Assembly (NCBI GenBank): GCA_019448385.1
Contig: JAGTXO010000058.1
Span: 1-64,000, forward strand
Source: Diacronema lutheri
Taxonomy: Eukaryota; Haptophyta; Pavlovophyceae; Pavlovales; Pavlovaceae
Length of the DNA: 64,000 nt
Reading direction: 5' to 3'
Part shown: positions 1-9,050 of the stretch, piece by piece
How positions within the stretch are numbered: position 1 is the stretch's first letter
How the letters are laid out: every line of letters starts with the position of its first letter
Notes under the pieces: generated by a model
Databases searched by the model: none
Seen by the model: only the letters and a program-made list of their open reading frames with translations
What the model was told of the DNA's origin: nothing
Position numbers and translations under genes: made by a program

Positions 1-721
1 GGCGCGGTCCGGGCTGGTCCGGCCAGTGTAAGGCTGAGAGTACGACCCGGTCGTACAATCAAGGGTTTTAAAAGCCAGCCAATGAGCGCTCGAGGGGTCG
101 GGGCGAGGGCTTATGACGAGCCTAGGACCGAGACACCCTCCTGACCGGCCGATTTGGATTAGAATTCGGTTGTCGAGCGGGCGCGGCGGACGGAGGGCCC
201 GAGCCGGGCCGACGGAGGGTCCGACCCCGGAATGCGGGCGACCGGAAGGGCTTGGGTGATTTACGCCTAGTAGAATAGAATGGCGGAATTCCGGGGGGGC
301 TCGCAACTGGCATCGCGCAAGCTGAGGCCCCCGGACTGACCGGACCGCGCCGAAGTGCGCGTGCACCCCGTGGAGGGCGCGGCCAGTCGTGACACTCTTC
401 GCGACTGAGCTCGCCGCGGCATACCGTGCGCTGCGCCGGCGCGCTACTTTGCCGTTGGCCGAGCTGCGGGTGTTGCGCACCGCCCGTGTTGCGCAGCCAG
501 CGGCTGGATGCGCCGGTGGCCGGAAACCTTGGCGCGCTTTGGCTAAGCGACCTCGGCCTGCACAGACTCGAACGCGTGCGTAAACTCGAGGCGTTGCAGG
601 TGGCGAGCACGTGAGTTCGCGTAGGAGGTCTTGTACTCGGTGGCCTGACTGTCGACCGACGAGAGCTTGGGCGAGTTCGGCGGCACGTTGGCTCACTTGG
701 GCTCGTGTGCGCGGCTCTGCC

Positions 722-754
<33 letters not shown>

Positions 755-2002
755 CTTCGGACTCGCTGCCCGGCTCTGCCTGTGCGGGCGCGATGCACTC
801 GGACTCGATGCCCGGCTCTGCCTTCGTGGGCGCGGTCGCGGGCACGGGCGCGCCCTCGACCCCGTCGCGGTTGAAGACATCGAACTCGACGCACACGCCG
901 TGGTCCTTGAAGTCGGTGGCCTCGCTGTCGTTCGCGTAAGCTCGGGCGAACTCGCAACGAGCGACGACATCTCGGCGTGGAGCCAGCACATCTCATGCTT
1001 GCACCGCGTGTTCAGGTTCTCGAGCGCTCCGTTTGAAAGAGTCACTCTCACCGAGGCGCTCGCTGCACCACACCAGATAGCCATCGAGCTTGTGAGCGTG
1101 CTCGTGCGCCCGTGCGAGGTCCTTGGAGAGCGCGTCGGCGCGCGCGCACATGCCGTCGCATGACTTGGCCGGTGTCATGCTGTGCTTCCAAGGCCTGGTG
1201 CTCGGCGTTGAGCGTGTCGTGATCCTCGCGAACGAGCTGCAACCAGCTGCAGCAGCCGCGCGACGCCGCTGTCGCCGACGATGCGCTGGAGCATGTGGCC
1301 CATGAGGTGTGCGCGGCACATGGCGAGCGCCACATTTTTGCGCAGCAGCGCGAGGATCCGGGCGCCGCGGACGAGCCGGCCCATGCACTTGAGCGCGTAG
1401 ATTCGGCCGCACATGCACGCGCCGACGACCGAGTCGGCGGGCCCGCCGTCGAGCCAAAAGTTGGCCTCGGCCGCATCGCGGCGGCGGGCGACGCGCTGAA
1501 GGATGCGCACGCGGTAGTGCCGGTCGACGAGCAGCTCGTCGCCGAAGATCTCGTCGGGCAGCAGCTCGGAGACGTTCTGGGGGTACATGCTGTGCGAGCG
1601 TGCACGCGACGAGATCTCGTCGGGCGTGCCGTCCGTTCGTTCAGAGCAGAGCGCGTCGGACCGGCAGACAGACGATGCAGCGCGCGAAGGCACCTGCGGC
1701 GCGCGGCGTGGCCTCGCGTGCCGTCACGAAGCCGCCTGCGCGCACTGCGGAGGCGGCGAGCGCGACGAGGGCGGGCGCGGACGAGGTGCTGAGCGGCGTC
1801 ACGTACGCGCCCTCGCTCGCCGAGCTCGACGCCGCGGCGCTGACGATGCGCGCGGCGTACCACACCGACCGCCCCTGAGACGATGCGCGGCGCCCGCGGA
1901 GGACTGGTCCGTTGGCGCGCAAACCGTGGGCGAAAGGGCGCGAAGCCAACGGCCGTCCGCGCACGTTCAAACGCGCGCATACGGGTGGCATCCTCCCACC
2001 TT
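1..2002 (-). pseudogene. Decayed minus-strand coding fragments, unknown family
   Basis: No intact gene is visible here. On the minus strand, protein-like text runs through different frames. The longest clean piece starts at a Met at 1588 (MYPQNVSELLPDEIFGDELL) and continues to about 1180. Helical, coiled-coil-like pieces follow downstream in other frames (for example LVREDHDTLNAEHQALEAQ near 1250-1190 and KHEMCWLHAEMSSLVA near 1005-955). The frame changes several times without splice sites that repair it, so I read this as a decayed gene rather than introns, although unrecognised introns remain possible. I do not recognise the family. A (GCGGGC)n-like stretch near 715-760 adds low-complexity Arg/Pro-rich shadow frames. 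Nothing else is supported. Confidence 0.3.
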
Positions 2003-2323
2003 CGGCGCCGCTTTCTAAAAGGGTGTAGGGTGTAGGGTGTAGGATGCAAACAAGCCCTCCCCACATTTGGGCCCGACGTCATTCCTTCTTCGAAGCCGTG
2101 ACGTTACTCACATACGAGTACCTTTACTTAGTGTAGGATGTATCTATTCTCTAGGTATTTGCATAGTGTAGGGTGTAGGATAAGTACGGTTATGAAAGTC
2201 CCATAGGGGGAGAAGGAATGACGCTGTGACGAAAGAAGGAATGACGTCGGGCCCAAATGTGGGGAGGGCTTGTTTTGCATCCTACACCCTACACCCTACA
2301 CCCTTTTAGAAAGCGGCGGCGCC
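2003..2323. mobile_element. MITE-like element, copy 1 (about 88-bp terminal inverted repeats)
   Basis: A 321-bp unit is bounded by near-perfect terminal inverted repeats. The left end reads GCCGCTTTCTAAAAGGG, then three tandem TGTAGGG heptamers, then a GCAAACAAGCCCTCCCCAC stretch. The right end is its reverse complement, ending CCCTTTTAGAAAGCGGC. The interior is short, AT-richer than the surrounding DNA and has no ORF, as expected of a non-autonomous DNA transposon (MITE). No target-site duplication could be fixed because the copy abuts a palindromic spacer. The superfamily is not assignable from the termini alone. Confidence 0.75.
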
Positions 2324-2550
2324 TCGGAGCATGGCGGCTCGACAGCATGGCGCCTATACAGCATGGCGTCGTCCAGCGTGGCGTCCAGGATGGCGACTGC
2401 GCCCGGGCCGTGACGCCGCGACGTCGTTCGGCTGCGTCACGGAGGAGCGCCATCCGTGCGCCACGGAGGAGCGGCAGGACCACGACGCGGCGTGACGCTG
2501 GACGACGCCATGCTGTATAGGCGCCATGCTGTCGAGCCGCCATGCTCTGA
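2324..2550. repeat. Palindromic spacer between the two MITE copies
   Basis: The roughly 65 bases at each end of this 227-bp spacer are reverse complements of one another. They contain GAGCATGGCGGCTCGACAGC on the left and its complement on the right, with repeated GCATGGC motifs. Only the central part, about 2395-2480, is less symmetrical. Together with the flanking inverted MITE copies it makes 2003-2874 one long imperfect palindrome. No coding sequence is supported. Confidence 0.75.
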
Positions 2551-2874
2551 GGCGCCGCCGCTTTTCAAAAGGGTGTAGGGTGTAGGGTGTAGGATGCAAA
2601 ACAAGCCCTCCCCACATCTGGGCCCGACGTCATTCCTTCTTTCGTCACAGCGTCATTCCTTCACTCCCTGTAGGACTTTCGTAACCGTACTTATCCTACA
2701 CCCTACACTATGCAAATACTTAGAGAATAGATACATCCTACACTAAGTAAAAGTACTCGTATGTGAGTAACGTCACGGCTTCGAAGAAGGAATGACGTCG
2801 GGCCCAAATGTGGGGAGGGCTTGTTTTGCATCCTACACCCTACACCCTACACCCTTTTAGAAAGCGGCGGCGCC
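2551..2874. mobile_element. MITE-like element, copy 2, inverted relative to copy 1
   Basis: This second unit is the reverse complement of copy 1 with only scattered differences (for example TTTTCAAAAGGG at its left end in place of TTTCTAAAAGGG). It has the same three TGTAGGG heptamers at the left and CCCTACA heptamers at the right, and the same AT-rich interior. Near-identity of the two copies suggests a recent duplication or a recently moved composite unit. It has no ORF. Confidence 0.75.
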
Positions 2875-2968
2875 TCAGAGCATGGCGCCCGCCCGCTCGA
2901 GCCGGACCTCCGCGCAGCCGGACTCGCCCCGCCCCGGGCTGCTCTGGCTGGGCGACGTCGTGCGCGCC

Positions 2969-3335
2969 TCAGAACGCCGCGCTCGCCACGCGCACGTAGC
3001 CCTCGTCCGGGTCCGGCTCGGGCGCCGCGTCGCGCACCGAGCGCGACGCGGCCTCGACGCCCGGCGTTTCGGCACGCGAGGCGACGGATGCCTCGTCCGG
3101 CCGGCCCCACGGCAGCTGCAGCTCGAGCTGGCGCTGGATGATGCGCGGCGTCGCAACGCGCCCGTGCTGCACCTCGCGACGTCGCGCGCGCACGTAGAGC
3201 ACGATCGCCACCGAGCCGCTGAGGCCCATCATCGCGCCGAGCAGCACCGAGATTGTGGTCTCATTGTCTGCTTGGGCGCGAACGGAAAACGCGCGAAGGG
3301 TGGCGACGAAGATCGTTGGGTTGGGTTGGGCCACC
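2969..3335 (-). pseudogene. Orphan 3' end of a membrane-protein gene
   Basis: A minus-strand frame ends at a stop at 2969-2971. It encodes a convincing single transmembrane segment (SVLLGAMMGLSGSVAIVLYV) preceded by ADNETTI and followed by a basic stop-transfer RARRRE and a roughly 60-residue tail ending YVRVASAAF. This looks like the C-terminus of a type I membrane protein. Upstream on the minus strand the frame becomes implausible and runs into the start of the helicase gene at 3444, so no 5' part is present unless an intron skips it. It lies between the MITE pair and the helicase, consistent with a host gene cut by insertions. The family is not recognised. Confidence 0.45.
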
Positions 3336-3443
3336 GGCTCCCGAGGATTGCTTGTGGCGCTCGACTGACCGTTGGCCCAGCTTTTTTTTTTCTCGAACCT
3401 ACTGTGGAGCCGCCTGCAGCGTGATCTCCCGCGCACAACGACC

Positions 3444-6128
3444 ATGGCCGCCATCGACCTGCGCGCCTTCGACGCGGCGCTCGTCAACTGCGAGATCGTG
3501 AGCACGCGGCCGGTCAAGCCGAGCGAGCAGGCGCGCACGGTCGACAAGCTGAGCTACGGGCCGTCGCGCCGCGCGCTCGCCTTCGTCTCGCCGCCCTGCG
3601 TCGTCGACTGGCCCGAGCTCACGGGCGACGGCAACTTTGGCACCATGTACGGGCCGACGGACGTCGACAAGGCGGCGTACACGGCCGGCGTGACCGACAA
3701 GGAGCTGCCGATTGAAGGCGCGCCGCTCGCGCAGATGGACGCCTACTTTGGCGCCCTGCGCGCCATCGACGATCAGCGCGTCGAGACGGTGCACGCGCGC
3801 CAGAAGGAGCTGCTCAACACGCGCGGCCTCTCGAAGGAGGAGGTGCGCGGCAAGCTCTCGCCCGCCGTCAAGCCCAAGTACGAGGACGACACGCTCGCGC
3901 ACACGCGGCTGAACATGTCGACGCGCACGTTCACGTGGGCGGGCTCCGAGCGCGTCGTGCCGCTCGTCGACGCGCGGCGCGAACCGGTCGACGAGATCCG
4001 GCACGAGGACGTCTGCGCCATCGCCACGCAGCTCGACCGCGTCTACACGGGGCTCACGGGCTCGATGTTTGGCACCAAGTGGAACGTGTGCGGGGTCATG
4101 CTCCTGAAGCGCGCCGAGCAGCGGCCGCAGCCCGGCTCGGACGCCTTCGCCTCGTACGGCGTGCCCGCCTGGGCCGACACGTTCGACTCCACGGGGCTGT
4201 ACGTGCCCGACGAGCGCGAGCGCGCGGCGGCGCTCGCGGCGGTGGCCGGTCTGCGCACGGCGCGCGCGCCGGCCGGGCCGGGCGGGCGCGAGCTCGCGCG
4301 CGCGCAGGGCTACCATCGCGCCGAGCGGGCTGCGAGCGCGGCGGCGGCGCGCGCGGCGATGGCCGAGGGCGGCCAGCAGTGCGCGCTCCACGGCGCGGTC
4401 GTCAAATCGGCGCTGCGCGGCGTGGGCAACCGGCTGCATCTTTGCGACGCGCCGGGCGGAACGGGCAAGACGTTCGTCGAGCGCGCCATTATCGCCGCCG
4501 TGCGCGCGGATGGGCACGCGGTCGTCGTGGGCGCGTCCTCGGGCGTCGCCGCCACGCTGCTGCCCGACGGCCGCACCTTCCACTTGACCTTCAAGGTGCC
4601 CGGCGGTGCCGACTCCGACGGGCAAGCCGTTCAATGGCGTGCCGCGCTCCGAGCGCGGGCGCTCCCTGGCCGCCGCGGCGGCTGGTCGTGTGGGACGAGG
4701 CGCCGATGCAGACGCGGTGCCACCTCGACTCGCCTGATCGGTGTTTGCGCGACGTGACGGGCGTCGACGAGCGCTTCGGCGGCGAGACGCTGCTGCTCGC
4801 CGGCGACTTTCGCCAGTGCTTGCCGGTGGTGCGGCGCGGCTCGCGCGCGCAGATCGTGCGCTCCTGCCTCAAGTACTCGGCGCCGTGGCAGCACGATCGG
4901 CAGCACGCCTTGGTCGAGAACGTTCGCGCCTCGAGCGCGGCGCGCGACACGGGCGACGCGCTCGGCGCGGGCGAGTGGGCGGAGCTGCTGCGCAGCCCCG
5001 GCGACGGCGCCGTTCCCGCGGCGGTGCCGGCGGCCGGGGCCATGCCCGGCGCATTCCCGCTCGATCCCGTGCAGCTGCCCGAGGCCGTCGGCGGCGTCCC
5101 CATCCGCGTGGGCTCGGCCTACCCGACGGAGCTCGTGACGACTTTGTCCACGGCGCGACGTGTTGGACCGACGACGGCTCGCTGTGCGACCGCGCGGTGC
5201 TCTGCGCCAAGCAGACGGACGTGGCGCGGATCAACTGGCTGGCGATCGGCCGCTTCCCGGGCGCGGCGGCGAGGTGCGCGTCGGCGGACGAGCTGGCGCG
5301 ACGACGGGGCGGGCAAGCAGATTGCGCGGGCGTCGGTCGAATTCCTCGACTCGCTCGAGCACGCGCAGATGCCGCACCGCGTCCTCGACCTGAAGCCCGG
5401 GATGGTGGTGATGCTGCCGCGCAACCTCTCGCCCGGCGAGGGGCTGTGCGGCGGCCCGGCGAGGGGCTGTGCGGCGGCACGCGGCTGATCGTGCGCGGCG
5501 TGCGCGCCGGCGGCCGGCTGCTCGAGTGCGCACGCCCCGGCGCGGCCGCCGGGCGCGACAGCACCGTGCTCGTCGCGCGTGTCGACCACCACTCGCCCGA
5601 CGACGGCACGTTCGCGCTTGTGCGGATGCGCCGCCAGTTCCCCGGTGCGGCCGGCGTAACGAGGCGCAGGGGCAAGCGCTCGGGTGCGCGGGCGTGTGGC
5701 TCGCCGAGCCGTGCTTCACGCACGGCCAGCTCCACGTGGCCGCTTCGCGCGTCGGGCACACGTCGCGCGTCCGCTTTGCGCTCGGCGCGGACCTCGTGAC
5801 GCGCAGCGTCGTCTTCAAAGAGGTGCTCCGCGCGGTCAGCGGTGGCGAGGCGGCGGCGGCGGCGCTCGCCGCGGCCGCCGTCGCCGCCGCGCGCGAATGC
5901 GCGGCGGCGGCGCGCGGTGGCGGCGAGCGCGGCGGGCGCGGCGCGGACGGCGCGCGCGGCGCCGGCGGCGGGCGGCGCGCTGGCGGCGGGCGCGCCGCCG
6001 GCGCGCGGTGCTGGCCAGCACCCGCCGGCGCGACGCCCGCCGCGCCGCTCGCGCCGACGCGCAGCCGTCGGGTGCTCGCCAGCACCGCGCGCCGCGCGAC
6101 CGGCCCGCGTACCTGCGCGCCCTTCTAG
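3444..6128 (+). pseudogene. Pif1-type superfamily 1B DNA helicase, broken copy
   Basis: ATP-dependent 5'-3' DNA helicase of the Pif1/RecD family, the type carried by Helitrons and several large mobile elements. All main motifs are present in order: Walker A DAPGGTGKTF (about 4446-4475), motif Ia ASSGVAATLLPDGRTFH (from about 4531), Walker B VVWDEAPM (about 4690), motif III LLLAGDFRQCLPVV (about 4790-4830), and the C-terminal module NEAQGQ followed by FTHGQLHVAASRVG (about 5660-5760). The first 300 or so residues (from MAAIDLRAF, good context ACCATGG) are an extra domain I do not recognise; no HUH Rep nuclease is visible. The reading frame is interrupted about three times, so this copy looks inactive. 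The tail after about 5830 is Ala/Arg low complexity. Confidence 0.85.
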
Positions 6129-7384
6129 GGCGCGCAGGGCGGCGCCAATGCGGCCGGCGCGCAGGGGCCTCACGCTGGCGCGCTGCCCGCCGCCGCGTGG
6201 GTCGCCGCTGCGCGCGTGCCGTCGGCGCTGCCGCCGCCCGGCGTCGCGCTCGCGCCGCAGCCGCAGCCGCCGCCGCCGCCGTCGCCGCCGCCTGCCGCCT
6301 GCCGGCAAGCTGGGCAAGTGCGCAGCGGCGGCGACGGCGGTGCGCGACCCGGCGAGCAGGCGGCGCGCCGCCGAGCCGGGGGCGGGCTCCGTGGGCGACG
6401 AGGCTCGCCCGCCACTCGCACTACTCGCGCGCCAAGTGCGCACAACGCGCCCCCCCCCCCCCCCCCCCACCCCACCCCCCGATGAATTTAATGCTCATAC
6501 CATGGCGTCGCGCCACGGCAGTACGCCCGTGGCCCCGGCGGCCAGCCTCGCGCCGCTACGCCGTGTCGTCGCGGCCGGCGCACACAGCGAACTGTGTTTC
6601 CGCGGCACATGCCCGGCTGCTCGCGCGCTGCAAGCTTGCCGAACTGCTCGCGCTGGAATGGCGCGTTGCGGGCGTGCCCGCGCACCGCGCGTGTGCCATG
6701 CGCGTTCCGGGAGCGCCGCGCCGCGCGCCAAAGCGGCGCGCGGCGGACGTGCGGCCTCGGGCCGAAGAGGGGCCGGCGCGACCGGCCGCGAGGCGGGCGC
6801 AGACGCTCGGCGTGCCGGTCGATGCGTCGTCCAAATCCGCGTCGGGCGGATGCGCGCCTGGGCCGGCGCTGCGTGCAGTCGGCGGGGCCCGGCCACGCGC
6901 TCGGGCGTAACGTTCGCGCCTGTTCGGCCGAGGCGCACTCGCCGTCCCCTCGCGCCGGCAACGTGCGTGCGGGCCAGCACGCAGGCAGCGTACGATGCCA
7001 CGGCAGCGGCGAGCGCGTCCCCGCCGGTGTGCCGCTCGGCGCCCCGTCACGCGCAACGTGCGCGCCGCCCGCTGCATGCGCACGCATACGCGCGCTGGCA
7101 GCGTGCGCAAAATTGCCCGGGCAAGATCGTCCCGCGCTCGCGCCGCCGACGCATCATTCCATGTGTCCGTTTCGGCATCTGCCACCATCCACCAGCCCTC
7201 GAAAGCCGGCTTGCGCGTGGGCGCCCGTCCGGTGCGAGAAGCGGCTCGCGTCCTCGCGCGGGGCGCCTCCGCGCCAGGCGCCCGGCGCGCGCTCGTCTTG
7301 CCGCGCCACCACGCTGATCTGCGCCCAACCCTCGCTCGCCAATTCCCCCGTCGTCCCTGCTGCGCAGCCCGCAACAGCGCGCGC
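6129..7384. other. No supported gene; C-rich tract
   Basis: This stretch has long open frames in several directions simply because GC content is extreme. None carries a recognisable motif or natural-looking composition. It contains a 6451-6480 homopolymeric C tract (interrupted by single A) of the kind seen inside introns elsewhere in this window. An unrecognised 5' exon or intron of the protease gene downstream could therefore lie here. Confidence 0.4.
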
Positions 7385-9050
7385 ATGGCGCGTGCACGGC
7401 GCGGCGCCTTGAGCAAGTTTTACGTCGTCGGTCGGCAGCCTGTGGAAGACGCGTTTGACGGCCCGATGTGGCCGGTGAGAGTGCCCGGCGTGCCGCGTGG
7501 TGAGCGCCTGCACGGCTTGCCGGGCTCGGCGCGCGCCCAGCCAGCCTCCCTCCATCCCGCCGCAAACCGTGCGTGCGCACCCCGCACACCCGGCGCTGCG
7601 CGGCGCGGCGCAGGCGCGAAAAACGAGGGCAGCGCGTGCTACACGACCGTCCTTATGCAATCGCTCTTCGCCCTGAACATGCTCCGTGCGATGCTTCGCT
7701 CCGCTTCGCGCCGTGCCAACAGCGTCGAGAGGGCGCGTTTTCGGGACTTTGGCACGCTGATCGAGGACACCAGGGCGCCGACACGGCTGTGTCTTGTGTC
7801 CGTCATCGACGTCATCTCGGGCCGTGGCGCGCGAAGGACGCCGCAGGATGCCGCTGAGTTCTTCCGGTTGCTGCTCGGCCGAGTGCCCGGGCTCGCTGCG
7901 GCCTTTGAAGCCGACACACGCGTCGGGCCAGTGCTCGAGCAGATCGCCGTGCCTTCAGAGGCCGGCGAGGGCATCGCCGTACTCGTCAGCGTCGGCGGCG
8001 ATGCGGCGCGCGCGCTTGCACACGCTCTGGGGGGCGCCGCTGGGCCGCCGCGGGATCGCCACACGAACGCGGGCCACTCGGGCGTGCTCACGCCAGCCAG
8101 CATTGCTGTCGAGGCGCCGCGCACGACGCGCGGCAATGGCTCGCAGTGCAAGAACAACCGCGCGCTCGTGTGCGCGCCGCGGCTGCTGCTCGGCGGGCGC
8201 GACCACCTCCCCGTCGCCGGCGTGGTGCACGTGGGCGAGGGGCCGATGAGCGGGCACCTTGTCGCCATCGTGCTCCGCAACGAGGCTTGGTTTCCGTGCG
8301 ACGACTACAACGTGCGGCGGCGCGCACGGTCGCTCGGTGCCGCGACCGGCGGTCGAGCGCAGCCGCGACCGCCCCGTCCTCCCGCGCGGCACGCGCGCGT
8401 GGCCTGAAAGCTCGCGCGCGCGCCTGCCGCACGCACGCGCGTTGCCCGCGCAGATCTACAACGTGCCTGAGTCCGACGCGCTGGCGTGGGCAAGTGGTGC
8501 GAGCATGCTCGTTCACAGCCGGCTCGACGTGGAGCCGTTGGACCCGGCGCTGGGCTCAGCGTCACCGCCGTCGGCCGCATCGCCTGCGTGGCCGAGCTCG
8601 GAGCCCGACGCGCCGACCTTGCCGGCAGCCTGGCCGCGGGTGCGGCAGATGGCAGCGGTGCCAACAGATGCGACGATCGGCATCGCGGAGACGGCTGCAG
8701 ACATCTCTACGGCGGCGATCGGCCCAGCTGCGTGCGAGGCCCGCCAAGTTGTCTCCGTGACGCGCGCATTGCCAACAGCGGTGAGTGCGTCCTCGTCTCC
8801 GGCGGCCGCTGTGCCCCCCCCCCCCCCACACACACACACACACACAACTCTCCCTACCTTCTTCCTCCTTTCGCACCTCGCACGCGCACGCCGTCCGCTG
8901 TCCGCTGTCCGCGGCCCAAATTGCCTTGCGGAAGCCGAGCAGGCAGAGCCCTGCTTGGATGGCTCCAGCGCGCATCTTGTGGATGGCGACGCTGTGGGCG
9001 AGCACGGACGCTCAAATGTGACCAGTGGCGCGCACGTGCACGTGCGCTAA
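7385..9050 (+). CDS. USP-like (peptidase C19) ubiquitin hydrolase, 3 exons
   Basis: Deubiquitinase-type cysteine protease. The Cys box reads KNEGSACYTTVLMQSLF (catalytic Cys codon 7637-7639), matching the family NxGxxCYxN signature. A TPQDAAEFFRLLL block (about 7835-7875) matches the QQDAxEF motif. The His box reads GPMSGHLVAIVL (His 8255-8257), followed by WFPCDDYN with the Asp pair. Exons are 7385-8311, 8454-8780 and 8943-9050. Both introns are phase 0 (GTGCGG..GCAG and GTGAGT..GCAG) and restore the typical ending YNVPESDALAWASGASMLVH. Intron 2 carries a poly-C/(CA)n tract. The Met at 7385 is the first plausible start, but residues before the Cys box look odd and the 5' end may be wrong. 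It sits between a broken Pif1 helicase and the Ulp1/Fanzor block and may be element-borne. Confidence 0.7.

Noticed and set aside
2021-2050. Interstitial telomere or chromosome end
   Set aside because: Only three heptamers per site, always as part of a terminal inverted repeat of a short element.
3444-6128. Helitron transposase (Rep-helicase)
   Set aside because: The helicase is Pif1-like, but no HUH Rep domain or Helitron-type ends were found; the N-terminal domain is unassigned.
8818-8848. Poly-C/(CA)n tract as coding Pro/His/Thr run of the USP protein
   Set aside because: A GTGAGT donor at 8781 and an in-phase CAG acceptor at 8942 remove it as an intron.
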